A stretch of 64,000 nucleotides of DNA from Pseudomonadota bacterium. GTDB taxonomy: Bacteria; Pseudomonadota; Gammaproteobacteria; Burkholderiales; Burkholderiaceae. The stretch spans positions 49,343-113,342 of the forward strand of contig CAUJJP010000052.1 of NCBI GenBank assembly GCA_963205525.1. The letters are read 5' to 3'. Shown in pieces: positions 34,801 to 42,642 of the stretch (its first letter is position 1; the number at the start of each line of letters is the position of its first letter). Below the pieces are notes generated by a model. The model searched no databases, was not told where the DNA came from, and saw only the letters and a list, made by a program, of their open reading frames with translations. The position numbers and the translations under genes were made by a program.

Positions 34801-35313
34801 ATGGCCATGGCCGGAAGCAGTCAGAAGTTCATCGCCCGCAACCGCGCCCCGCGGGTGCAGATCGAGTACGACGTCGAAACCTACGGCGCCGAGAAGAAGG
34901 TCCAGCTTCCCTTCGTCATGGGGGTGCTGGCAGACCTGTCCGGCAAGAGCACCGAACCCCCACCGCCGGTGGCCGAGCGCAAGTTCCTCGAGGTCGACGT
35001 CGACAACTTCGACAGCCGCATGAAGGCGATGAAGCCCAGGGTGCAGTTCCGCGTACCGAACCAGCTCACCGGCGAAGGTGAACTGACGGTGGACATGAGC
35101 TTCGAGAGCATGGACGACTTCTCCCCCGCCGCGGTCGCTGCCAAGGTGGACGGGCTGAAGCAGCTGCTGGAAGCACGCCAGCAGCTCTCCAACCTCGTCA
35201 CCTTCATGGACGGCAAGACCGGCGCCGAGGAGCTGATCGCCAAGGTGGTGAAGGACGAGGCCTTGCTCAAGAGCCTCGCCGCCGCCACGCCCAAGCCTGC
35301 CGACGCCGAGTAG
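34801..35313 (+). CDS. tssB: Type VI secretion contractile sheath small subunit TssB
   Basis: This 170-residue protein matches TssB/VipA from end to end. Visible parts are GSSQKFIARNRAPRVQIEYD, KKVQLPFVMGVLADLSGKS, ERKFLEVDVDNFDSRMKAM, and the helical DFSPAAVAAKVDGLKQLLEAR with QLSNLVTFMDGKTGAEELI. TssB pairs with TssC to build the cytoplasmic sheath. ATG at 34801 follows AGGAG. The gene order tssA-tssB-tssC-hcp is the common one. Confidence 0.97.
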   Translation: MAMAGSSQKFIARNRAPRVQIEYDVETYGAEKKVQLPFVMGVLADLSGKSTEPPPPVAERKFLEVDVDNFDSRMKAMKPRVQFRVPNQLTGEGELTVDMSFESMDDFSPAAVAAKVDGLKQLLEARQQLSNLVTFMDGKTGAEELIAKVVKDEALLKSLAAATPKPADAE

Positions 35314-35378
35314 CCGCCAGCGCGGCCGTCTCCCACGATCCGTTCGAGCGCCCCACATCCCGCAAGAGAGCCCCCGCC

Positions 35379-36872
35379 ATGGCAGACCCGACCACCGCAT
35401 CAGCCAGCCCGCTGCAAGGCGTCAGCTACGAGGGTGGCGACTTCGCCTCCTTGCTGAACAAGCAGTTCAAACCCAAGAGCGATGAAGCCAAGAGCGCGGT
35501 CGAGACCGCGGTCCTGACGCTGGCCCAGCAGGCGCTGGCGAACACGAAGCTGATCGGCAGCGACATCATCGTCTCCATCGAGGCCATGATCGCGGAGATC
35601 GACAAGAAGCTCACCCAGCAGGTCAATCTCATCCTGCATCATGCGGAGTTCCAGCAGCTCGAAAGCGCCTGGCGCGGTCTGCACTACCTGGTGAACAACA
35701 CCGAGACCGACGAGATGCTCAAGATCAAGGTCTTGAACATCAGCAAGAACGAGCTCGGCAAGACCCTCAAGCGCTACAAGGGTGCGGCCTGGGACCAGAG
35801 CCCGGTGTTCAAGAAGATCTACACCGAGGAATACGACCAGCTCGGCGGACACCCCTTTGGCGCCCTGGTGGGGGACTACCACTTCGACCACACCGCACCG
35901 GATGTCGAGTTGCTGGGCGAGATGAGCAAGATCGCCGCGGCTGCGCACGCACCCTTCATCACCGGCGCCAGCCCGAGCGTGATGGAGATGGGGTCCTGGC
36001 AGGAACTGGCCAATCCGCGCGACCTGACCAAGATCTTCCAGACTCCCCTGCACGCCGCCTGGCGCAGCCTGCGCGAGAGCGAGGACGCGCGCTACCTCGG
36101 CCTGGCGATGCCACGCTTTCTTTCGCGCCTGCCCTACGGGGCCAAGACCAACCCGGTGGAAGCCTTCGACTTCGAGGAAGAGACCGGCGGCGGCGACCAC
36201 GGCAGCTACACCTGGTGCAACGCCGCCTACGCGATGGCGACCAACATCAACCGCAGCTACAAGCTCTACGGCTGGGGCACCAGCATCCGCGGCATCGAAA
36301 GCGGCGGCGCGGTCGAGGGTCTGCCGGCGCACACCTTCCCCACCGACGACGGCGGCGTGGACATGAAGTGCCCGACCGAGATCGCGATCTCCGACCGCCG
36401 CGAAGCGGAACTGGCCAAGAACGGCTTCATGCCCCTGGTGCACCGCAAGAACAGCGACTTCGCGGCCTTCATCGGCGCCCAGAGCCTGCAAAAACCGCAG
36501 GAGTACGACGACGACGACGCCACCGCGAACGCCAACCTGGCGGCGCGCCTGCCCTATCTGTTCGCCACCTGCCGCTTTGCGCACTACCTGAAGTGCATCG
36601 TGCGCGACAAGGTCGGCAGCTTCAAGGACCGGGCAGCGATGGAGCGCTACCTGAACAACTGGATCATGAACTACGTCGACGGCGATCCAGCCAACTCGTC
36701 GGACACCGTGAAGGCCAGCAAGCCGCTGGCGGCGGCTGAGGTGACGGTGGAGGACGTACCCGGGAATCCGGGCTACTACACAAGCAAGTTCTTGTTGCGG
36801 CCGCACTATCAGCTCGAAGGGCTGACGGTGTCGCTGCGCCTGGTATCCAAGCTTCCGGCAGAGAAGCAGTAG
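35379..36872 (+). CDS. tssC: Type VI secretion contractile sheath large subunit TssC
   Basis: This 497-residue protein has the standard length and motifs of TssC/VipB. They include ESAWRGLHYLVNNTETDEMLKIKVLNI, FGALVGDYHFDHTAPDVELL, MGSWQELANPRDLTKIFQ, EEETGGGDHGSYTWCNAAYAM and YLKCIVRDKVGSF. The C-terminal NPGYYTSKFLLRPHYQLEGLTVSLRLVSKLP is the region that strands with TssB and contacts Hcp. It forms most of the sheath mass. A strong hairpin overlaps the last base of the stop codon and separates it from hcp. Confidence 0.97.
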   Translation: MADPTTASASPLQGVSYEGGDFASLLNKQFKPKSDEAKSAVETAVLTLAQQALANTKLIGSDIIVSIEAMIAEIDKKLTQQVNLILHHAEFQQLESAWRGLHYLVNNTETDEMLKIKVLNISKNELGKTLKRYKGAAWDQSPVFKKIYTEEYDQLGGHPFGALVGDYHFDHTAPDVELLGEMSKIAAAAHAPFITGASPSVMEMGSWQELANPRDLTKIFQTPLHAAWRSLRESEDARYLGLAMPRFLSRLPYGAKTNPVEAFDFEEETGGGDHGSYTWCNAAYAMATNINRSYKLYGWGTSIRGIESGGAVEGLPAHTFPTDDGGVDMKCPTEIAISDRREAELAKNGFMPLVHRKNSDFAAFIGAQSLQKPQEYDDDDATANANLAARLPYLFATCRFAHYLKCIVRDKVGSFKDRAAMERYLNNWIMNYVDGDPANSSDTVKASKPLAAAEVTVEDVPGNPGYYTSKFLLRPHYQLEGLTVSLRLVSKLPAEKQ

Positions 36873-36901
36873 CCAGGACCTGCCGGCACGGCGGTCCTGG
36901 C
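36872..36901 (+). terminator. Intercistronic hairpin between tssC and hcp
   Basis: A 9-bp perfect stem (36872-36880 with 36893-36901) encloses a loop that can form a further short stem. It sits directly at the tssC stop, 61 bases before hcp, with no T-run. It may be a partial terminator or an mRNA-processing/stability element that sets hcp expression apart from tssABC. Confidence 0.5.
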
Positions 36902-36962
36902 AGTCTCGCAGGAGTGAGGCGCGATTCCCATCTCTGGCACTTGAGCACAGGAGTACAGACAC

Positions 36963-37439
36963 ATGTCCATAGACACCCACATCAAGTTCGAAGGCGTGGA
37001 AGGCGAGTCTCAGCACGCCGACCACAAGGGCGAGATCCAGATCCTTTCCTGGTCCTGGAACGTGACCAACCACAGCAACACGGCGGGCGGCGGCAGCGGG
37101 GTGGGCGGCGCCAATGCCGGTGAGCTGTCGCTGAGCAAGCAATACGACAAGGCCAGCCCCGTGCTGGCCAAGAAGTGCGCCCAGGGCGTGCACTTCCCGA
37201 CCGCGGTCCTCACCGCCCGCAAGTCTGGCGAGGGGCAGAAGGACTTCCTCAAGATCACCCTCAAGGAGGTGTTCATCACCTCCGTCAACCCGGGCGGCGG
37301 TGGCGGCGGCGAGGTCTTGGAGAACGTGTCCATGTCCTACGGCTCCATCGAGTTCGCCTACAAGGCGCAGGACGCCAAGGGCGGCATGGGCGGCGAGGTG
37401 AAGTTCGCCTGGGACGTCAAGTCGACCAAGATCACCTGA
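36963..37439 (+). CDS. hcp: Type VI secretion tube protein Hcp
   Basis: This 158-residue Hcp1-family protein begins MSIDTHIKFEGVEGESQ and contains QILSWSWNVTNHSN, the GELSLSKQYDKASPVLAKKCAQG segment and the typical C-terminal strands EFAYKAQDAKGGMGGEVKFAWDVK. Hexameric rings of Hcp stack into the tube inside the sheath and are secreted. A Gly-rich stretch (NPGGGGGGEV, about residues 110-119) lies where Hcp has its extended loop. ATG at 36963 is preceded by AGGAG. A second, divergent Hcp-like gene follows after 22 bases. Confidence 0.96.
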   Translation: MSIDTHIKFEGVEGESQHADHKGEIQILSWSWNVTNHSNTAGGGSGVGGANAGELSLSKQYDKASPVLAKKCAQGVHFPTAVLTARKSGEGQKDFLKITLKEVFITSVNPGGGGGGEVLENVSMSYGSIEFAYKAQDAKGGMGGEVKFAWDVKSTKIT

Positions 37440-37461
37440 TCGAGTGCCGAGGGGTATTCGC

Positions 37462-37977
37462 ATGGCCACACCCATCGCAGGCGGCGCGCGCGGCGGCAAG
37501 GCGGAGTACTTCCTGCACCTGCAGACCAAGCGCGCCGGCAAGATCAAGGGCGAGGCGACGGCCGAGGGTCACGGTGACGACATCATCGTCAGCAGCTGGA
37601 ACTGGGGGCTGAGTTCGGGCGCCGCCCTCGGCGACAGCCGGGCCCATACGCGGCGCAGCTACACCGCCTTGAACATCGTCAAGCAGATCGACAGCGCGAG
37701 CACGGGCCTGATGTCGGCGCTGGCCACCAACGACGAGGTCAAGGAAGCCCGGCTGGCGCTGCGTCGCGCGGGTGGCGAGCAGGAGGCCTACCTGACGCTG
37801 ACCCTGCGCGGCGCGCGCGTCACGGCGCTGCAACACGTGGGGCTGGATGACGGCTCCACGCACGAGACCCTGAGCCTGGCGTTTACCGAGGTCGAGGTCG
37901 AGTACCGACCGCAGAAAAGCTCCGGGCAGCGCAGCGGTGCATCGACCTTCGTCGATCAACTGCCGGACGGCAGCTGA
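37462..37977 (+). CDS. Second Hcp-like protein
   Basis: The protein has 171 residues from ATG 37462; an ATG at 37444 would add MPRGIR. The beta-rich fold of Hcp is recognisable in EYFLHLQTKRAGKIKGEATAEGH, IIVSSWNWGLSSGAALGDSRAHTRRSYTALNIVKQID and the final strand ETLSLAFTEVEVEYRPQK. Identity to the neighbouring Hcp is low. A polar tail (about residues 150-171) extends past the last strand. It could be an alternative tube or tip subunit, or a chaperone-like Hcp for a particular cargo. It lies between hcp and tagJ with short spacers, in a single operon. Confidence 0.85.
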   Translation: MATPIAGGARGGKAEYFLHLQTKRAGKIKGEATAEGHGDDIIVSSWNWGLSSGAALGDSRAHTRRSYTALNIVKQIDSASTGLMSALATNDEVKEARLALRRAGGEQEAYLTLTLRGARVTALQHVGLDDGSTHETLSLAFTEVEVEYRPQKSSGQRSGASTFVDQLPDGS

Positions 37978-37982
37978 TCGGT

Positions 37983-38864
37983 GTGGTCGACAAGCGCATG
38001 GACTCCGCCGCGCGCGCCCTGCTGGCTAGCGGCGATCCGGTCGCCGCGCTGAAGGCGCTGCAGCAGCAGGTGCGGGCGCAGGCCGCCGATGTGCGGCTGC
38101 GCGTCTTCCTCGCCCAGCTGCTGTGCGTCCTGGGGCAGTGGAAACGTGCGCTGGACCAGCTCAAGGTGTGCGCCGAACTCGACGCCGGCACCCTGGCGAT
38201 GGTCAACACCTGCAACGCAGCGATCCAGTGCGAGCAGGTCCGGGAGGCGGTCTTCGAGGGCCGCGTGTTGCCGCACGTCTTCGGCCCGCCCGCCACCTGG
38301 CTGGCCGAGCTGGCGCAGGCCCTGCAACTCGACGCCCAGGGCAGGCCTGACGCAGCCGCCGGGCTGCGTGCCGCTGCCTTCGACGCCGCCCCGAGCAGCC
38401 GCGGGCGCCTGGCGCTGGCCGGGCCGGATGGCGGGCCGGATGGCGGGCAGGATGGCGGGCAGGATGGCGGGCAGGCATGCGAGCACGACTTCGAGTGGTT
38501 GGCCGACGCCGACTCCCGGCTCGGGCCCGTGCTGGAGATCGTCATCAACGGCCGCTATGGCTGGTTGCCGCTGGCGCACTGCGCATCGCTCACGGTGGAG
38601 CCGGTGGTGGACCTGCGCGACCTGGTGTGGGCCCCCGCGCAACTCGAGTTCGCCAACGGCGCCCAGACCGTGGCCTTGCTGCCGGTTCGCTATTGCCCGA
38701 GCCCCCTGGCCGACGGTGGCGCGCTGGCGCTGTCGCGCCGCACCGAATGGCTGCCGCTGGCAGGCGACGGCTTCCGCGGCATCGGCCAGCGCATGCTGGC
38801 GACCGATGCGGCCGAGTTCGGCCTGCTGGAGCTGCGCCGGCTGAGCATCTCCGGGCAGCACTGA
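37983..38864 (+). CDS. tagJ: Type VI secretion accessory protein TagJ (ImpE family)
   Basis: This 293-residue ImpE-family protein has a TPR-like helical N-terminus (DPVAALKALQQQVRAQAADVRLRVFLAQLLCVLGQW, split over helices) and a C-terminal ImpE domain (about 170-290; LGPVLEIVINGRYGWLPLAHCASL, DLRDLVWAPAQLEFANG). TagJ binds the TssB helix and modulates sheath behaviour in H1-type systems. A glycine-rich insertion of four tandem GG(P/Q)D repeats (about residues 148-163) joins the halves and is encoded by a 12-bp DNA repeat. GTG at 37983 is used here; ATG at 37998 is an alternative. Confidence 0.9.
   Translation: MVDKRMDSAARALLASGDPVAALKALQQQVRAQAADVRLRVFLAQLLCVLGQWKRALDQLKVCAELDAGTLAMVNTCNAAIQCEQVREAVFEGRVLPHVFGPPATWLAELAQALQLDAQGRPDAAAGLRAAAFDAAPSSRGRLALAGPDGGPDGGQDGGQDGGQACEHDFEWLADADSRLGPVLEIVINGRYGWLPLAHCASLTVEPVVDLRDLVWAPAQLEFANGAQTVALLPVRYCPSPLADGGALALSRRTEWLPLAGDGFRGIGQRMLATDAAEFGLLELRRLSISGQH
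38423..38475 (+). repeat. Four and a half tandem 12-bp units inside tagJ
   Basis: Units of consensus GCMGGATGGCGG occupy 38423-38434, 38435-38446, 38447-38458 and 38459-38470, with a partial fifth unit to 38475. Twelve is a multiple of three, so copy-number change would lengthen the Gly-Pro/Gln-Asp linker of TagJ without a frameshift. Confidence 0.9.
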
Positions 38865-38880
38865 ACAGCGGGCCGGCGCC

Positions 38881-39408
38881 GTGTCCGCTTCGCCACGCAA
38901 CGACGACGCCGAGGCCCGCGACCGCCTGCAGCCGGCGCTGCTGGACCGCCTGGTCGGGCCTCCCGGGGGCGGCACGCGCGTGCTCAGCAAGTCTGCCTTG
39001 CGTGCCGCGGTGCTGCGCGACCTGCGCTGGCTGTTCAACGCGGTGCAGCCCAACCCCTCGTGGCTGGAGGAACGCCCGGGCCTGGCCGGCACCGTGCTCA
39101 ACTTCGGTCTGCCGCCCCTGGCCGGACTGCAGTCCTCCAAGGTCGACATCAGCCGCCTGGAGCGCACGATTGCGGAGGCGATCCGCCGCTTCGAGCCGCG
39201 CATCCTGGCGCAGACCCTGGTGGTCACGGCGATCGAGCCCGGCAGCGTACTCGACACCCACAACATGATCGAGTTCGAGATCCGCGGCCAGCTCTGGGCC
39301 CAGCCCGTCCCGCTCGAGATCCTGCTGCGCACCCGGCTCGATCTCGAAGCCGGTCAGGTCGAGGTGGCCGAGGCGTCCGGGCCCGCCACACCCGCCCGTC
39401 GGCGCTAG
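38881..39408 (+). CDS. tssE: Type VI secretion baseplate protein TssE (gp25-like)
   Basis: This 175-residue protein is homologous to phage T4 gp25. Marks are LQPALLDRLVG near the start, ALRAAVLRDLRWLFNAVQPN (the sheath-initiating helix), TVLNFGLPPLAGLQSSKVDISRLERTIAEAIRRFEPRIL and FEIRGQLWAQPVPLEILLRTRLDLE. It nucleates sheath polymerisation on the baseplate. GTG at 38881 gives the expected N-terminus. It is followed 20 bases later by tssF, as in most T6SS loci. Confidence 0.95.
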   Translation: MSASPRNDDAEARDRLQPALLDRLVGPPGGGTRVLSKSALRAAVLRDLRWLFNAVQPNPSWLEERPGLAGTVLNFGLPPLAGLQSSKVDISRLERTIAEAIRRFEPRILAQTLVVTAIEPGSVLDTHNMIEFEIRGQLWAQPVPLEILLRTRLDLEAGQVEVAEASGPATPARRR

Positions 39409-39428
39409 CGGGCGAGCCGCGAGCACCC

Positions 39429-41321
39429 ATGGACCCACGCCTGATACGTCTGTACGAGGACGAGCTCGCCCACCTGCGCGAGTTGGGCGGCGAGTTCGCG
39501 CGCAGCCACCCGCGCGCCCGCCACCTCGGGCTGGAGGATGTCGAGGTCGCCGACCCCTATGTCGAGCGCCTGCTCGAGGGCTTCGCCTTCATGGCCGCGC
39601 GCGTGCGCCTCAAGCTCGAAGCCGAGCAGCCACGCCTGATCGAGCAACTGCTGCAGGCCTTGAATCCGGGCTTCCTGGCCCCGATGCCATCGACCATGAT
39701 CGCCAGGTTCGACATCGACCCCAGCGACCCCAACCTGGCCCGTGGCCACACACTGCCGCGCGGCAGCACCATCCGCTCCGTGGTCCGGCGTGGCGCCGAC
39801 ACCGCCTGCGAGTTCCGCACCGCGATGCCGGTGACCCTGTGGCCACTGGAGATCGTGCAGGTTCAGAGCTTCGTCGAAGCCCCCGAGCTGGGACTCACGC
39901 GGCTGCCTGCCGCGCGAGCCGCCCAAGGCGGACTGCGGATCCGGCTGCGTGCGGGCGCGGACCTGTCGGTCGCCGCGCTCGGCTGCGACCGGCTGGTGTT
40001 TCACATTGCGGCCGAGGACGAGCTCGCCTACCGCCTGCACGAGCTGGTGTTCGGGCAGTGCATCGGCACCCTGGTCGTCGAGCCCGGTCAGCCGGCCCGG
40101 GAATCCAGCTGGCGCGACGCGCAAGGCGTGGCGGCCGTGGGGCTCGCAGCCGACGAGGCCTTGCTGCCCGAATCGGACCGCATGTTCTCCGGCCATCGCT
40201 TGCTGCAGGAGGTCGCCGCCCTGCCGCAGCGGTTGATGTTCTTCGAGGTCCGCGACCTGGCCCGGCGCCTGGCGACCATCGGCGGCCAGGAGGTCGATCT
40301 GGTGCTGTTGTTCGCCCACACCGACCAGCGCCTGCAGCCCCTGGTCGACCGTCTGAGCATCGCGCTGCATTGCACGCCGGCGATCAACCTCTTTCCCAAG
40401 CGGCTGGGGCGCGTCCTGCTGGAACCCGGCCACGCCGAGTACCACCTGGTCGCCGACCGCACGCGGCCGATGGACTACGAGGTGTACAGCGTCGAGGAGG
40501 TGGTCGGCCACGGCGCCAGCGGAACCGACGCCGTCTGCAGCTTCGCCCCCCTGTACCGCAGCAGCCATCGCAGCCTGGCGGACGGCCAGGGCTACTTCAG
40601 CACCCGCCGCACGCCACGCCAGCTCTCGGAGCGGCAGCGGCTGCAAGGGGCACGGGTGCCCAGCTATCTCGGCGACGAGGTCTACCTCTCGCTGGTGGAC
40701 GATCGCCACGGCCCCTACCGGGGCGAACTGCGCCAGCTCTCGGTCCAGGCCCTGGTCACCAACCGCGACCTGCCGGTGTTGATGCCACGCGATGGCGGCA
40801 GCAGCGGCAGCAGCATCGGCACGGTCTGGCAGCTCGACGCCGCCGCACCTGTGCGTCAGGTGGTCTGCCAGCGTGGCCCCACACGGCCGGTCTCCAGGCG
40901 TGACGATGGCGACGTCGGCTGGCAGCTGGTGGCTCAGCTGACCCAGAACCATCTGCACCCGGGCGACGATCCCGAGCGTGCCTCCGCCGCCTTGCGCGCC
41001 ACCCTGCGCCTGTACGGCCCGGCGGCCGACGAGACATGGCGACGTCAGGTCGACGGCATCCTGCGTCTGCAGGTGGACACCGTGACTCGCCGCCTGCCCA
41101 TGCCTGGCCCGATGTGTTTCGGCACCGGCGTCGGCTTCGATCTGGAGGTGGACGAGGACGCCTTCCGGGGCGCCAGCGCCTTCCTGCTGGCCTACGCACT
41201 GGAGCACTTCTTCGCCCAGCATGCGGCGATCAACAGCTTCACCCAGCTGACGCTGCGCAGCGTGCAGCGTGGCCTGCTTCGGACCTGGCCGCCGCGCATC
41301 GGTCGCCGGCCTGTGGCATGA
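39429..41321 (+). CDS. tssF: Type VI secretion baseplate protein TssF
   Basis: This 630-residue protein starts MDPRLIRLYEDELAHLRELG and continues with PYVERLLEGFAFMAARVRLKLE and LLQALNPGFLAPMPSTMIARF. Further TssF marks are FEVRDLARRLATIGGQEVDLVLLF, INLFPKRLGRVLLE, EYHLVADRTRPMDYEVYSVEEVVG and the C-terminal LAYALEHFFAQHAAINSFTQL. TssF forms the baseplate wedge with TssG and TssE. ATG at 39429 was chosen from this conserved start. Its TGA overlaps the ATG of a 42-codon frame made of repeats (41318), which in turn overlaps tssG. Confidence 0.96.
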   Translation: MDPRLIRLYEDELAHLRELGGEFARSHPRARHLGLEDVEVADPYVERLLEGFAFMAARVRLKLEAEQPRLIEQLLQALNPGFLAPMPSTMIARFDIDPSDPNLARGHTLPRGSTIRSVVRRGADTACEFRTAMPVTLWPLEIVQVQSFVEAPELGLTRLPAARAAQGGLRIRLRAGADLSVAALGCDRLVFHIAAEDELAYRLHELVFGQCIGTLVVEPGQPARESSWRDAQGVAAVGLAADEALLPESDRMFSGHRLLQEVAALPQRLMFFEVRDLARRLATIGGQEVDLVLLFAHTDQRLQPLVDRLSIALHCTPAINLFPKRLGRVLLEPGHAEYHLVADRTRPMDYEVYSVEEVVGHGASGTDAVCSFAPLYRSSHRSLADGQGYFSTRRTPRQLSERQRLQGARVPSYLGDEVYLSLVDDRHGPYRGELRQLSVQALVTNRDLPVLMPRDGGSSGSSIGTVWQLDAAAPVRQVVCQRGPTRPVSRRDDGDVGWQLVAQLTQNHLHPGDDPERASAALRATLRLYGPAADETWRRQVDGILRLQVDTVTRRLPMPGPMCFGTGVGFDLEVDEDAFRGASAFLLAYALEHFFAQHAAINSFTQLTLRSVQRGLLRTWPPRIGRRPVA

Positions 41322-41446
41322 GCGCGCCGGGCCGCCCCCAAGCGCGAATGCCGCAGCCCTTCAAGGGCGAAGGCTCCCTGGTCAGCGCGCCGGGCCGCTC
41401 CCAAGCGCGAATGCCGCAGCCCTTCGGGGCGGAGGTGGCCCGGTGA
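41318..41446 (+). CDS. 42-codon repeat-encoded micro-gene bridging tssF and tssG
   Basis: An open frame starts at ATG 41318 in an ATGA overlap with the tssF stop. It ends at TGA 41444-41446 inside a GTGA overlap with the tssG start. The predicted 42-residue peptide consists of two copies of a 21-residue unit (SAPGRPQARMPQPFKGEGS-LV), basic and proline-rich. The tight overlaps suggest ribosomes pass from tssF through this frame to tssG. Whether the peptide itself matters is unknown. I do not recognise a family; it looks like a dispersed intergenic repeat that happens to be open. Confidence 0.6.
   Translation: MSAPGRPQARMPQPFKGEGSLVSAPGRSQARMPQPFGAEVAR
41321..41435 (+). repeat. Two direct copies of a 52-53-bp repeat, period 63 bp
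   Basis: Copy 1 is 41321-41373 and copy 2 is 41384-41435; they differ at only a few positions. The 63-bp period keeps the reading frame. Copy 2 contains a GCCC-TTCG-GGGC hairpin (41419-41430) directly before the GGAGG ribosome site of tssG. The copies fill the whole tssF-tssG junction. Confidence 0.9.
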
Positions 41447-42642
41447 ACGCGCCATCGACTCCCGCTGCCGGCGATGCCAGCCTCGATGCCGAGCTGCAGC
41501 AACTGCTGGAAGACGTGGCACGCCAGCCCTGGGCGCACGACTTCCATGCCCTGATCCGTCGCATCGACTGCCTGCGCCCGCAGGCGCCGCCGCTGGGCGA
41601 GGCGCTGCGGCCGCGCCAGGAGGTGCTGCGCCTGGGCCAGGCACCGGAGCTCGACTTCGCCCCTGCAGCCATCGCGTCGCTGCAATTCCAGCCCGAGACC
41701 CCGCCGCGCCTGAAGGTGCGCTTCTTCGGGCTGCTCGGGCCCCACGGGGCGATGCCCTTGCACCTGACCGAATTCGTGCGTGAGCGGCTTCGTCACCACG
41801 ACGATCCCACGCTGGCGCACTTCCTGGACATGTTCCACCACCGCATGCTGTCGCTGTTCCACCGCGCCTGGGCCCAGAGCCGGCCGGTGGTGCACCTGGA
41901 CCGCCCGCGCCATGACCGCTTCGGCGCCTGGCTGTCGGCGCTGGCGGGTGGCATGCAGCGCGGCACGGCCCTGCCCGAGGCGGCCCTCGTCCATCACAGC
42001 GGATGGCTCAGTGGACGCAGCGCACACCCGCAGATGCTGGAGAAGATGATCGGCCAGGTGTTCGGTGTGCCGGCCCGGGTGCAGGAGCACATCGGCCACT
42101 GGATGGCGCTGCCGGACGGTGACCGGGCGCGCCTGGGTCACGCCCGCGATCGCAGCGAGCGCAGCCTGCTGCCCGCCAGCCGCCTGCCCGGCCGCACGCA
42201 GCGACATCACGCCAGCGGGCTGGCCGGCAGCGCCCACATCGGTTCGCGCGTGTGGGACCGTCAGTGCCGATTTCGCCTGCAGCTCGGACCGCTGCCACGT
42301 CAGACCTTCGAGGAGCTGCTTCCAGGCGGCGACGCCTGGCCGGCCCTGACCCAGCTGGTCCGGCTGGTGGCCGGACGCGACAAGCGATGGGACCTGTGCC
42401 TGCAGCTGCGCCCCGACCAGCGCCCGCATCCCATCCTCGACGGCCGTCTGCGCCTGGGCGTGACGAGCTGGCTGGGCCGCTGCACCGCGCCGGGCATCGC
42501 ACCGTCGGGCGCTGACAGCGTGGCAGTCGGTCCGGGTGCCGCGCCATTTGGATTGAGGCTGCGTCCTGCCACCACCTTCCTGGTCCGCCGCCCGCGCGGC
42601 CTGCCGCAGCGACACCCTGCCGGAGACCTTGAAAATGGCTGA
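41443..42642 (+). CDS. tssG: Type VI secretion baseplate protein TssG
   Basis: The protein has 399 residues from GTG 41443, which follows GGAGG at 41431-41435. TssG marks are FHALIRRIDCLRP, VLRLGQAPELDFAPAAIASLQ, FGLLGPHGAMPLHLTEFVRERLRHHDDPTLAHFLDMFHHRMLSLFHRAWA (over about residues 92-140) and RVWDRQCRFRLQLGPL. It completes the TssE-F-G wedge. An in-frame upstream ATG at 41269 would start inside tssF and is rejected. The end overlaps clpV by eight bases. Confidence 0.95.
   Translation: MNAPSTPAAGDASLDAELQQLLEDVARQPWAHDFHALIRRIDCLRPQAPPLGEALRPRQEVLRLGQAPELDFAPAAIASLQFQPETPPRLKVRFFGLLGPHGAMPLHLTEFVRERLRHHDDPTLAHFLDMFHHRMLSLFHRAWAQSRPVVHLDRPRHDRFGAWLSALAGGMQRGTALPEAALVHHSGWLSGRSAHPQMLEKMIGQVFGVPARVQEHIGHWMALPDGDRARLGHARDRSERSLLPASRLPGRTQRHHASGLAGSAHIGSRVWDRQCRFRLQLGPLPRQTFEELLPGGDAWPALTQLVRLVAGRDKRWDLCLQLRPDQRPHPILDGRLRLGVTSWLGRCTAPGIAPSGADSVAVGPGAAPFGLRLRPATTFLVRRPRGLPQRHPAGDLENG

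Noticed and set aside
41269..41442. N-terminal extension of TssG from an upstream ATG
   Set aside because: It would lie inside tssF and the repeat, has no family similarity, and a GGAGG site stands directly before GTG 41443.
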